DNA from: Elymus sibiricus
Lineage: Eukaryota; Streptophyta; Magnoliopsida; Poales; Poaceae
DNA length: 64,000 nucleotides
NCBI GenBank assembly: GCA_039707655.1
Contig: CM077665.1
Span: 444,539,531 to 444,603,530 of the forward strand
Direction of reading: 5' to 3'
Positions 36,932 through 48,250 of this stretch are shown here, piece after piece. The notes beneath the pieces were generated by a model that saw only the letters and a program-made list of their open reading frames with translations, did no database searches and was not told the DNA's origin. Within the stretch, counting starts at the first letter, position 1. The number at the start of each line of letters is the position of its first letter. A program made the position numbers and the translations under genes.

Positions 36932-38677
36932 GCATCCCCAAGCTTAATTCCTACTCGTTCTCGAGTAGGTAAATGATAAAAACGGAATTTTTGATGTGGA
37001 ATGCTGCCTAACATGTTCATCATATTCTTTTCTTTTGTATAGCATGGACATTTGGACTTGTAATGATTCAAAGCAATAGTCTAGTTTTAACATAATAACT
37101 TCAATACTCAAGCATGCCAACAAGCAACCATGTCTTTCAAAATATCAACACTAAAGAAAGTTATCCCTAGCCCATCATGCTCAATCATTGATCCATTCAT
37201 GACACACACTCAAATATTAACTATGCCCAATGCTCAAGTACGATCATAGTGCCCCCTAGTTGGTGCTTATAAGAGAAGATGGAGACTCAAAGTGAAAATA
37301 AAAATTGCATAAAGTAAAAGATAGGCCCTTCGCAGAGGGAAGTAGGGATTTGTAGAGGTGCCAGAGCTCAAAGTTTTAAATTGAGAGAGAAAAATATTTT
37401 GGGTGGCATGCTTTTCCTGTCAACGAAAATGACAAAGTAGCTCACAATACTTTCCATGCTAGATATATCATAGGCGGTTCCCAAACAGAAAATAAAGTTT
37501 ATTCCTTTTTCCACCAAACTTTCACTTTCCATGGCGGGCCGTATCCACGGTTGCCTTCCATACCAACACTTTCCAAGGAATTTATTATTTGACAACATAA
37601 AGTAAATATTTTTTCTTTTTCAGCTCGGGAATGGCCATCCCTATTACCGCCGCATTCTCGTGCAATGACAAGTGAATAAACACTCATCTTGAGAATAACA
37701 CATCTAACATGGAAAAATATTGGACACTCCCCACCGTTTCATGAGCGGTACGAGTACACAAAAGAGAAAATTTACTTTGAAAATTTAGAGATGGCACATA
37801 CAAATTTGCTTGGAACGGCATGGAAATACCGCATATATGTAGGTATGGTGGACTCATAAGGCAAAACTTGGTTTAAGGATTTTGGATGCAAAAGTAGTAT
37901 TTCTACTTAGTACAAATGGAGGCTAGCAAATAGATTGGGAAGCAACCAAACCAAGAAACGAAAATTCACATAAGTGAGCATTGAGCATAACTAACACCGA
38001 ATAATGCACCACAAGTAGGATGTAATTTCATTGCATAACTATTGACTTTCGTGCATGCATAGGGAATCACAAACCTTAACACCAATATTCCTACTAAAGC
38101 ATAATTACTCACCAACATGACTCACATATTACTATGATCATGTTTCAAAACTATTACAAGGAATCAAGTTTAATTTGCCCAATGATCTTCATGAAAGTTT
38201 TATTATATCCTCCTTGGATATCTATCACTTTGGGACTAGTTTCATATTTTGCCATTGCTTTTTTGACAAGCTCAAACAAATCTAACTGAAGCACATGAGC
38301 ATAAAGATTTCATCTCTCAAAAAGGTATAAGTGAAGCATTAGAGGATTTATTCAAAATTTACTAATTCTCAAATTAATCTAAGTGAAGCATGAGAGTATT
38401 TCGACAAAAAATTCCAAGCACACCGTGCTCAAAAAGATATAAGTGAAGCACTAGAGCAATTCTATAGCTCAAAAAGTTTAAGTGAAGAAAATAGAGCAAT
38501 TCTAACAAATCATAGCATGATTATGGCTCTCTCAAAAAGGAGTGTCCAGCAAGGATACAAAGGAAAAACTAACAAGCAAAGCAAGCAAAGATACAAGACA
38601 CTCCAAGCAAAACTCATGATATGTGACGAATAAAAATATAGCTCCAAGTAAAATACCGATGGTCGTTAGAAGAAAGA

Positions 38678-38702
38678 GGGGATGCCACTCGGGGGCATCC
38701 CC
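38678..38702 (-). other. Conserved 9-bp hairpin in 3' region of H
   Basis: GGGGATGCC and GGCATCCCC form a perfect stem around a 7-nt loop (ACTCGGG). The 3' arm on the plus strand overlaps a PPT-like copy. The same hairpin occurs in G and I. Confidence 0.75.
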
Positions 38703-39236
38703 AAGCTTAGTTGCTTGTTTCTCTTTGGATATATCTTGGGGGTGCGGTAGCATCCCCAAGATTAGGCTTTTATAACTCTGTGACGCCCTGGATTTGCTAC
38801 TACAGTAATGATTGTAATTAAGCTACAGTGATGGTCAGGATTAGGCTAATCCATTTTGCTAATCAAATCGTTATCACTGTTGGAATCAACCTCCGGTTCA
38901 AATTCCGTTGCAATTTAAATTCGTCTGAAAGGTGGATTTAAAAGTTGTGCAAAACTAAAAATAAAAATGTTGGATGGGTTGCAATTAATGCCCTGGTATT
39001 TATAAAATTGAAACCGGCATTTTTGGAATTATTTCAGTGCCCCAAATTGTTTTAAAACGGAGCTGTAAAAAAAACCGCAGCTGGGCTCGGCCCAGCGCGC
39101 CGAATCAGGCCGGCCCAGTGCCAGCGCTATAAGCCAGGGCGCTGGGAACCCTAGTTCCCAGTCGCCCCAGCCCCTCCCGATTCCCCCACCCCCCGCCGCC
39201 GCCTCTGGCTCGCCCCGAGCCGGACCGGCCCGCCCG

Positions 39237-39603
39237 CCCCCCCCCCCCCCCCCCGCACCCGCCGACGACCCGGCTGGCCCGAGCCGCCGCGGCCGCCCCC
39301 CCCTCGCCGACGGGTCGCGCCGGCCCCGACCGGCCCCGACCGCGACGCGGCCCGCTCCGACACCGCCGCCCGCCGCTGGACCGCCGGATCCGACCCGCCG
39401 CTCGCCGCCCCGCCGCCTCTTCCCCGCCGACCGCCGCCGCCGTCGCCCTACTCGCCCCCCCAGTGAGCTCCGCCGCCGCTGCCCCCCCCCCCCCCCGCCC
39501 GCCCGCCGGCGGCCACCGCGCCGTGCTGCGCCGGTCGGTGCGCGCGCGCGCGCGTGTACGTGTGTGCGTGCGTTGTGCGTGTGCGTGTAGTGCATGTGTG
39601 TGT
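39237..39603 (+). repeat. Simple-sequence tracts in N: C runs and CG/TG alternation
   Basis: C runs of 18 (39237-39254) and about 15 bases (39482-39496), then alternating purine-pyrimidine DNA with CG and TG steps (39540-39603). The 220-residue minus-strand frame here is a composition artefact. Confidence 0.85.
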
Positions 39604-39640
39604 GGGCTGTCCCACTGACAAGTAGGGCCCACACCCTGTT

Positions 39641-39850
39641 AAAAATAAAATAAAAATAAAAATAATAATAAAAATAAATAAATAAAAACATATTAATAGT
39701 AATAAATAATTAGTTAAATTAATTAATTAATTAATTAGTGAATTAATTAATTAGGTAATTAATTAATTAATTATATGATTAAGATTAAATAGATTAATTA
39801 ATTAAACTGTTAATTAATTAAATTAAACAGAAATTACTGTTTTGGATAAT
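39641..39850. repeat. AT-rich tract in N: AAATAA and TTAA repeats
   Basis: An (AATAA/AAATA)-like stretch leads into repeated TTAA units. It follows the GC-rich region directly, giving a very sharp composition change. Confidence 0.85.
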
Positions 39851-42800
39851 TCTAATTTATTAATTAAAAGAATTCCAGAATATTATTAAAACATTAAAAA
39901 TTAATATAAAATAAACCTTAGTCCGGATGAAAAAGTTTTGAACATGAAAGTTGCTCAGAATAATCCTACGGATCCGAATACGCTGTCTGTTCGTCTGTCA
40001 CGTGCCTCTAGCATAGCAAACATGGAACTTTTCCATCGATTTCGTCTGTCCGGTAATAGCCCGAGACCCGTAAAATATCATCAGATATTATTCCGACCCG
40101 TCTATGACATATAGTACTGCGTTAGTGCATGCCTAGCTCTGCATATTGCCATGTCATGCGTCGTGATTGCATCTGTGCTTTATATTTATTGTTTCTTCCC
40201 CCCTCTTCTCTCCGGTAGACCCCGAGACTGACGGTGCTGCCGGGTACGACTACATCGCTGACGATCAGGCCTTTGCCGCAAAGCAGCAAGGCAAGCAACC
40301 CCCCCCCCCTTGAGCATTCCGATATCGCCTATTCTTCCCTCTTGTTCTTGCATTAGATTTAGCTAATGTATTAGTTAGCTCCTATTCTGATGCATAGCCT
40401 GTTTTTGATAAACTGCTACTATACCTGCAATCATATCAATTGCTTAGTATAGGTTGATCAATGAACCCCCAGTGACCCCCTTAGTCCCAGTTGCCCCTGC
40501 TTCTTCATCGACGACTCGACGACCCGAAGACTCGAAGACTCGGTCAACCGACCGACGAGCCAGGCCCCTCACATCACCGCACACCCCTTAAGTATGGTAC
40601 TGCAGAGCTACTATCGAGTGCCGAGGGTGATACCTCACTTAGCACTCCCGGTGTTAATTCTGTAGCGTAGCTAATCGGTCGTGGGTATCGAGGGTGATTC
40701 CTCCTTCCCATTTATCGATAGCGACTCTTGTCATACACATAAATCGAGTGGGATCCATCGAGGGTGATTCCTCGGATATCCACTTGGTGTATAAACACAC
40801 AGTTACTTTAACTTGACATTGTTTACATGTGAAAGACGGGACCAGAGGGACAGGGGGTACCACCCTGGTTGAGGTGGACCTGAGTTCCCGACAGTCTTGA
40901 GACGGGTCGGCCCCAAGGGTACCCGTGTGTGAGATGTGGTGGGATGCGCCGGTAAGGCATCCAAAGGGTTATTGTGAGGCGTGGTCGGGCAAGAGAGGCC
41001 CTTGCCACACATCCTCGAGACGGGACGACGGGACCGCACTTTATGGGTCGCGCTTGCCCCGCATTAATAAATTGCTAATGGGTTGAGTATTTGATCTGAG
41101 TTGGTCGATTAACCTTTTACGCACCAAACCTTCGCGTGGGAGAAGTTATGGGTACTCAGCGTCGTTGTATCAGCCGAAGCTCTTCGGACGTCAGCAATGG
41201 AGCGGCGCGCGCCGGATTGGACTGGACGGTACAGCTCTTGGACTGGAGTGTGCTAGGTCTGCTTCCGGCCGCATTCGCATTGTGCAGGAGCGCGTAGGGC
41301 AAGTGGGCCCACGACCCCTGTGTGCTTAGGATTTAGACCGGCGGGCTAGCCTCTCTGTTGAGTCTAGGTGGGGCGACGACGTGTTGCTATCCGGAGGCCG
41401 GGCATTACCCAGGAAAGTGTGTCCGGCCGGAGGTGATCAAGCGTGTTGGAAATGAGGTGCACCCCTGCAGGGAAGAATAAACTATTCGAATAGCCGTGTC
41501 CACGGTAACAGGACGACTTGGAGTTGTACTTTGACCTACTACAACTATAACTGTGATTTAAATTTGAAATGAATGTTGGCTCTGAGATTGCTTCCTCGCA
41601 GGGAGTAGAGGAAGAATCTCTGGGCGTGGTTACTTAATAAAATTGCTACAATAATATGACTATATATGAGATACCAATCTACACTCTTCTAATGCTGCAA
41701 GATGCTGAAGATGCTAGTCTTCGATAGGACTAGGCCTCCCCCCTACTCTTGCTTTCTGCAGTCAGCCCAGATATAACCCCATTCCTTGATACTGATGCAT
41801 ACTTAGCATAGTTCTGATGTCAGTCTTGCGAGTACTTTGGATGAGTACTCACCGCTGTTTGCATTCTCTTTCCCCCTCGATACAATTCTGCGTTCAGACG
41901 ATGGAGCCCAGGAGATGGAGTACGCCGGAGACGACTACTACACCACCGCTGGAGCCTACTACTACGTGGAGAGTGCCGACGCTCAGGAGTAGTTAGGAGG
42001 TTCCCAGGCAGGAGGCCTCGCCTCTTTCGATCCGTGTTATGTTTGTGCTAGCCTTCTTAAGGCAAAACTTGTTTAACTTATGTCTGTACTCAGATATTTT
42101 TGCTTCCGCTGACTCGTGCTTGTCGAGCTTTGTATTCGAGCCCTCGAGGCCCCTGGCTTGTAATATGAAGCTGTATGACTTTAATTTGTGTCTAGTGTTG
42201 TGTTGTGATATCAATCAGTGATTTCCTAATCTTGGTCGTACGCATTGCGTGTATGATTAGCGTACGGTCGAAATCGGGGGCGTCACACACTCCTTATTCC
42301 TTCATCCATCGCGATCTCAAACAAAACTTGGAAACTTCAATCACACAAAACTCAACAAAACCTTCATGAGATCCGTTAGTATAATAAAGCAAATCACTAC
42401 TTTAGGTTCTGTTGCAAACCCATTCATATTTTATTATTGCATTATACCTACTGTATTTTAACTTTACCATGGCTCATACCCTTCAATATATACCATAGAT
42501 TCATCAAAACAAGCACACAATGCAACGAAAACAGAATCTGTCTTAAACAGAACAGTCTGTAGTAATCTGTACTCTAACCATTCTTCTGTAACTATAAAAA
42601 TTCTGAAAAATTAGGACAACGTAAGAATTTGTATAGCAACACTGTGTTTAAATTTCAGCTCAAGATCACGTTCCAGCAAAAAATGAAAATTCATATACTG
42701 GACGCAAAGTTTCTGTTTCAGATTCAGCATCGCTTCTACTCATCCTATGAATCATCCTAAAGGCTTTACTTGGCACAAACACTAAATAAACCATAAAAAC

Positions 42801-42910
42801 ACAATCATAACAGAGGCATAATTGTGTCAACACTTAAAAACAGAAAGGAAAAAGCAAAAATTTATTTATTCATTGGGTTGCCTCCCAACAAGCGCTATCG
42901 TTTTACGCCC

Positions 42911-43777
42911 CTAGCTAGGCATGATGGTTTCAATGATGGTCACATAAAAGGTAGTAATTGAAATATGCAAAAGAGCATCATGAATCTCATGGCAAACACA
43001 TTTAAGTCTAACCCACTTCATATGCATAGGGATTTTGTGAGCGAACAATTTATGGGAACAAGAATCAACTAGCATAGGAAGGCAAAACAAGCATAACTTC
43101 GAAACTTTGAACACATAGAGAGGAAACTTGATATTATTGCAATTCCTACAAGCATATGTTCCTCCCTCATAATAAATTTCAGTAGCATTATGAAGGAATT
43201 CAACAATATAACTATCACACAAATCATTCTTTTCATGATGCACAAGCATAGAATTTTCATTACTCCCCACATAAGCAAATTCCTTATCATCCATGGTAGT
43301 GGGAGCAAACTCAACAAAATAACTATCATGAGACACTTGATTGACATAACCACATTGCAAATTAAAACCATGATGATAAGTTTCATGGTTATCATTACTC
43401 ATTATAGCATACGTGTCATCACCATCATCATAAATAGGATGCATGCAATCATCATAATAAATTTGCTCATCAAAACTTGGGGGACTAGAAATATCATCTT
43501 CATCAAACATAGCATCCCCAAGCTTGTGGCTTTGCATATCATTAGCATCAAGGATATTTAGAGAATTCATACTAGCAACATTGCAATCATGCTCATCATT
43601 CAAGGAACTATCATGAATCACCTTATAAATTTCTTCTTTCAACACTTCATCAAAATTTTCAGATTCATGATTTTCAACCAAAACTTCATAGAGATAATCA
43701 AGTGCACTCAACTCACTAGCAATTGGTTCATTATAATTTGGCCTTTTGAAAAGATTAGCAAGTGGATGAGGATCCAT
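42911..43777 (-). CDS. Unknown 288-residue ORF of element H
   Basis: The only sizeable ORF of H, placed where gag-pol would be: about 270 bp after the PBS and ending at the CCTAGCTAGG palindrome that begins the 3' region. It starts MDPHPLANLFKRP. The first two thirds are strongly acidic and rich in Asp, Asn, His and Tyr. The last third has several Cys (CRNCNNIKFPLYVFKVSKLC) and hydrophobic stretches, possibly a metal-binding or membrane-associated part. It is intact across 288 codons although the element is not young. I recognise no gag, protease or polymerase motif. I recall similar hypothetical proteins in Triticeae annotation, but function is unknown. The PPT motif occurs inside it (43512-43525). 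Confidence 0.65.
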   Translation of the reverse strand: MDPHPLANLFKRPNYNEPIASELSALDYLYEVLVENHESENFDEVLKEEIYKVIHDSSLNDEHDCNVASMNSLNILDANDMQSHKLGDAMFDEDDISSPPSFDEQIYYDDCMHPIYDDGDDTYAIMSNDNHETYHHGFNLQCGYVNQVSHDSYFVEFAPTTMDDKEFAYVGSNENSMLVHHEKNDLCDSYIVEFLHNATEIYYEGGTYACRNCNNIKFPLYVFKVSKLCLFCLPMLVDSCSHKLFAHKIPMHMKWVRLKCVCHEIHDALLHISITTFYVTIIETIMPS

Positions 43778-44047
43778 ATCAATAGATTATTAGCAAGCAA
43801 AGATGCAAGCAAATAGAAGGGACATGGCAACACAAACAAAGATAGCAAACAAGAGATCTGACGAGAAAAAGGCAAACAAAAAAGGGGGCGAATAAAATGG
43901 CAAATTGGTGAAGTGGGGGAGAGGAAAACGAGAGGCAAATGGCAAATAATGTAATTGCAAGGAGATGAGATTTGTGATTAGGAACCTGGTAGATGATGAT
44001 GGAGTCCCCTCGGCGCCTACGATAGGCACGTAGAAGAGACCGCTTCC

Positions 44048-44065
44048 TCCCCGGCAACGGCGCCA
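44048..44065 (-). other. PBS of H, complementary to tRNA-Asp
   Basis: Exact 18-nt match on the minus strand, ten bases from the LTR, identical to G's PBS and spacing. Confidence 0.9.
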
Positions 44066-44075
44066 GAAATTCCTT

Positions 44076-45626
44076 TGACATGGCTTGAGACTGCGTCGGT
44101 ATTTCCCCAAAGAGGAAGGGATGATGCAGCACAGCGACGATAAGTATTTCCCTCAGTTATGAAACCAAGGTTATCGAACCAGTAGGAGGATCACCACCAC
44201 CCAATAAGCATCACCTGCACACAAACAACAAATACTTGCAACCCGACGGGAAAGAGAGGTTGTCAATCTCTCTACGGTAAAAAGATAGATTAGGTAGTGA
44301 TAGATCTCTCAAGAACACAAAATAAAAAGAGCAAATAAAATATGCAGTAACATGTTTTTGGGTTTTTGGTTTTGTAGATCTGAAAATAAAGATGCAAAAA
44401 GATAGATCCGAAAGCAATATGTTGGAAAAAGTAGACCCGGAGGCCGTAGGGTTCACTAGTGGCTTCTCTCATGAGTATAGCGCACGGTGGGTGAACAAAT
44501 TACTGTTGGGCAATTGATAGAAAATCGAATAGTCATGACGATATCCAAGGCGATGATCATTATATAGGCATCACGTCCAAGATAGGTAGACCGACTCCTG
44601 CCTGCATCTACCTATATTACTCCACACATCGACCGCTATCCAGCATGCATCTAGTGTATTAAGTTCATGGAAAAAGAGAGCAATGCAATAAGAACGATGA
44701 TATGATGTAGACAAGATCTATTCATGTAGGAATAGACCCCATCTTGTTATCCTTAATAGCAACGATACATGCGTGTCTTGCTGCCCCTTCTCTCACTGGG
44801 AAAGAACACCGCAAGATCAAACCCATCACAAAGCACCTCTTCCCATGGCAAGAAAAATCGATCTAGTTGGCCTAACTAAACCAAAGATTTGAAGAATAAA
44901 TACGATGCTATAAGAAATCATGCATATAAGAGATCAAAGAAGACTCAAATAATATTCATGGATAGAAACTGATCATGAACTCAAAATTCACCGGATCCCA
45001 ACAAACACACCGCAAAAGTTTACATCAAGTAGATCTCCAAGAGACCATTGTATTGAGAATCATAAGAGAGAGAGAGAGGAAGCCATCTAGCTACTGCCTA
45101 CGGACCCGTAGGTCTATGGTGGACTACTCACGCATCATCGGAGAGGCACCTATGAAGAAGATGAACCCCTCCGTGATGGTGTTTAGATTGGATCTCGCGG
45201 TTCTAGAACTTGCGGCGGCTGGAATTGTGTTTCGTCGACTCCTCTAGGGTTTTTGGAATATTTGGGAATTTATAGGCATCAGAGGCGGAGGAGAGGGTCC
45301 CCGAGGAGGGCACATCCCATCAGGGCGCGCCCTGGTGGGTTGTGGTCTCCTCGGCCCACTCCCCCGACACTTCTTTGGCCCACTGGGTGTCTTCTGGTCC
45401 ACAAAAAATCTCCAAAAAGTTTCGTCACGATTGGACTCCGTTTGGTATTGATTTTCTGCGAAGTAAAAAAACAAGCAAAAACAGCAACTGGCACTTTGGC
45501 ACTATGTCAATAGGTTAGTCCCAAAAAATGATATAAAGTTGATATAAAATGATTGTAAAACATCCAAGAAAGATAATATAACAGCATGGAACAAGCAAAA
45601 ATTATAAATACGTTGGAGACGTATCA
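44076..45626 (-). repeat. 5' LTR of H
   Basis: 1551 bp; the plus-strand start reads TGACATGG where the other copies have TGACGTGG. It is 28 bp shorter than the 3' LTR, so indels have accumulated. Confidence 0.92.
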
Positions 45627-45631
45627 GGATG

Positions 45632-46917
45632 ACGCGTCCCATCTAAACACGTTCGTTGAATTGTGTGATATGCAAAAGAAAAAAAGATGTGGACAATGAT
45701 ATAGTGAAGTTGAAGTTATTTCCTTTTTCCTTGCGGGATCGTGCAAAAATTTGGTTTTCCTCTTTGCCTCGTAATAGTATCGATTCTTGGAATAAGTGCA
45801 AGGATGCTTTTATCACTAAGTATTTTCCGCCCGCGAAAATTATTTCCCTTAGGACACAAATCATGAATTTTAAGCAACTTGAGCATGAACATGTTGCACA
45901 ATCTTGGGAAAGAATGAAAATGATGCTAAGAAATTGTCCTACTCATGGTTTAAATCTTTTGATGATCATACAAAAAATTATGCGGGATTGAATTTTGTCT
46001 CTAGAAATCTTTTAGATTCCACCGCGGGTGGTACTTTTATGGAAATTACTTTGGGTGAAGCTACTAAATTGCTAGATAATATTATGGCAAATTATTCACA
46101 ATGGCATACCGAAAGAGCACCTTCTAGTAAAAAAAATAATTCGGTTGAAGAAATTAGTACGTTGAGTGATAAGGTTGATGCTTTGATGAAGTTGGTTGCT
46201 AGTAAAAATGCTCCTATTGATCTTAATGATGTGCCTTTGTCTACCTTGATTGAACAAAATAGTGATTCCGTGGATGTGAACTTTGTCTCGCGAAACAATT
46301 TCAATAACAATGCTTATAGAGGTAATTTTAATCCTATGCCTTTTCCTGTAAATTCCTCTAAGAATTATGGTAATTCCTATGGCAATTCCTCTTATAATAA
46401 TAATAGGAACACCTCTGATCTTGAGAGTAATATTAAAGAATTTATCAATGCGCAAAAGGCTTTCAATACTACGATAGAAGAAAAGTTGAATAAGATTGAT
46501 GATATGTCTAGAAGCATTGATAGAATTTCTCATGAAGTTGAAAATCTCAAGTTGAAAGCTTTTGTGCCTAAGATTGAGGAATCAATTAAAGCTTTATATG
46601 TCTCTATGGATGAAAGTAAGAAAAGAACCGCCATGCTTAGAGCTAAAAGAGAAATCTTAGAAAAATCGTTTTCTAGCGATTGCCTTCATAAAAATAATGA
46701 AGATCTTAAAGTGATTGGTGTTTCTTCTATTGATTCCTTGTTTAGTAATATTAAAATTGATGATAAAGGGACTGAAGTAGAGTCAACTTTAGCTAGAAGG
46801 CGTCCCAATAATTTGGAGGGTGAAAATCTTGATGAAAGTGGGTTTGAAGAGGTCAAAACTTTAACTAGTGATGTGCCCACTATTTTGGATTGCAAGGACT
46901 TTAATTATTATAGTTGA
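45632..46917 (+). pseudogene. gag: G gag, main part
   Basis: Typical Athila gag: FPFSLRDRAKIWFSSLP, WNKCKDAFITKYFPP, HVAQSWERMKMMLRNC, then after a lost base near 45976 LNFVSRNLLDSTAGGTFMEI and a long, Asn-rich and later Lys/Glu-rich C-terminal part. The first frame ends at 45991, the second runs 45904-46917. A TGA at 46915-46917 then separates gag from protease in the same frame. There is no CCHC knuckle, as in many Athila gags. Confidence 0.9.
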
Positions 46918-47532
46918 TCTTTGATTGAATGTATTTCTTTGCTGGAATCCATCTTGAATTCACCTCATGCTTATGAACAAAATAAAGCTTTCACTAAACA
47001 TATCGTTGATGCCATGATGAAATCTTTTGAAGAAAAGTTGGAGTTGGAGATTTCTATTCCTAGAAAATTACATGATGAGTGGGAACCTACTATTAAACTC
47101 AAGATAAAAAATTATGAGTGCTTTGCTTTATGTGATTTGTGTGCTAGTGTTTCCACGATTACGAAATCTTTATGTGATGTGCTTGGTCTCACCAATATTG
47201 AAGAATGTTCTCTTAATTTGCAGTTAGCGGATTCTACTATTAAAAAGCCTTTGGGAAGAATTAATGATGTTCTTATTCTTGCAAATAGGAACTATGTGCC
47301 CATATATTTTTTTGTGCTTGATATTGATTGCAATCCGTCTTGTCCCATTATACTTGGTAGACCGTTTTTACGCACTATAGGTGCCGTGATTGATATGAAA
47401 GAAGGCAATATTCATTTTCAATTTCCACTAAGAAAGGGTATGGAACACTTCCCTAGAACAAGAATTAATCCACCATATGAATCAATCATGAGAGCATCCT
47501 ATGGAGCAAAAACCAAAGATGACAATACTTGA
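46918..47532 (+). pseudogene. gag-pol: G aspartic protease, mutated active site
   Basis: In frame with gag after the TGA. The retropepsin core reads CDLCASVS where the family has CDLGASVS: GGT became TGT at the residue after the catalytic Asp-Leu pair. A second conserved block is PIILGRPFLRTIGAVIDM. The frame ends at 47530-47532 with the tail KTKDDNT, the same end as seen in element I (63888-63998). No RT follows. The displayed start at 46921 is only where the frame reopens. Confidence 0.88.
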
Positions 47533-47574
47533 AACTATGCGTTATGCCTAGCTAGGGGCGTAAAACGACAACGC

Positions 47575-47593
47575 TTGTTGGGAGGCAACCCAA
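47575..47593 (+). other. Conserved post-coding motif TTGTTGGGAGGCAACCCAA
   Basis: Identical 19-nt sequence in G, H (42873-42891, minus) and I (63827-63845, minus). It can fold as TTGGG/CCCAA or as GTTG/CAAC. It sits 40-60 bp after the stop codon whether the ORF is gag-protease or the unrelated ORF of H. Confidence 0.7.
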
Positions 47594-48250
47594 TGAATAA
47601 ATTTATTTTTGCTTTTTCCTTTCTGTTTTTGAGTGTTGACACATTTATGCATCTGTTATGATTGTGTTTTTATGTTTTATTTAGTGTTTGTGCCAAGTAG
47701 AGCCTTTAGGATGATTCATAAGATGAGTAGAAGCGATGCTGAATCTGAAACAGAAACTTTGCGTCAAGTGATCGAATTTTAATTTTTTACTGGAACATGA
47801 TCTTGAGCTGAAATTCGAACACGGTGTTGCTATACAATTATTTTACGTTGTGCTAATTTTTAAGAATTTTTAGAGTTAGAGAAGTATCGTTAGAGTACAG
47901 ATTACTACAGATTGTTCTGTTTAAGATAGATTCTGTTTTCGTTCCATTGTGTGCTTGTTTTGATGAATCTATGGGTTATATTGAAGGGTATGAGCCCTGG
48001 TAAAATTAAAATACAGTAGGTATAATACAATAACAAAATATGAATTGTTTTGCAACAGTACCTAAAGTAGTGATTTGCTTTATTATACTAACGGATCTCA
48101 CGAAGATTTTGTTGAGTTTTGTGTGATTGAAGTTTTCAAGTTTTGGGTGAGATCACGATGGATGAAGGAATAAGGAGTGAAAAGAGCCTAAGCTTGGGGA
48201 TGCTACATCACCCCCAAGATATATCCAAACAGAAACAAGCAACTAAGCTT

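Larger units (their letters stand above)
38779..42287 (+). mobile_element. N: 3509-bp solo LTR of a long-LTR family
   Basis: Starts TGTGACGCCC and ends GGGCGTCACA, a 10-bp inverted repeat. Flanks are AACTC (38774-38778) and CACTC (42288-42292). The matching sites in G and I read CACTC, so the left TSD copy carries one substitution. No domains and no internal LTR pair. GC-rich and simple-repeat stretches give long but meaningless ORFs. A segment at 41455-41535 is shared with M, so the two families are related. A DNA transposon with 10-bp TIRs is possible, but the TG...CA ends and 5-bp TSD favour an LTR. Confidence 0.78.
36932..42910 (-). other. 3' non-coding region of H, split by solo LTR N
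   Basis: Bases 36932-38778 and 42288-42910 are the counterpart of G 47533-50034 in reverse orientation. It contains the PPT at the LTR, two further PPT-like copies near 38694-38710 and 38749, the 9-bp hairpin, the degenerate minisatellite (about 38285-38500) and the conserved motif after the ORF at 42873-42891. No ORF of note outside N. Confidence 0.8.
35353..45626 (-). mobile_element. H: Athila-like non-autonomous element with a single unknown ORF
   Basis: TSD GGATG at 35348-35352 and 45627-45631 inside G's gag. LTRs are 35353-36931 (1579 bp) and 44076-45626 (1551 bp), the same type as G's. A minus-strand tRNA-Asp PBS lies at 44048-44065. The interior holds one 288-codon ORF and the same 3' region as G, itself split by solo LTR N. 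There is no gag, protease or polymerase. About 6.8 kb without N. Confidence 0.93.

Noticed and set aside
39029..39691. 220-residue minus-strand ORF, Gly/Arg-rich
   Set aside because: It lies over C runs, CG/TG alternation and an AT repeat; composition explains it.
38779..42287. N as a Mutator or other DNA transposon because of its 10-bp inverted ends
   Set aside because: A 5-bp TSD, TG...CA ends and similarity to M fit an LTR better; Mutator would give 9-bp TSDs and longer TIRs. Kept as a minor alternative.
43190..43561. 123-residue plus-strand ORF opposite the H ORF
   Set aside because: A shadow of the minus-strand ORF, rich in Ile and Met from complementing acidic and Asn codons.
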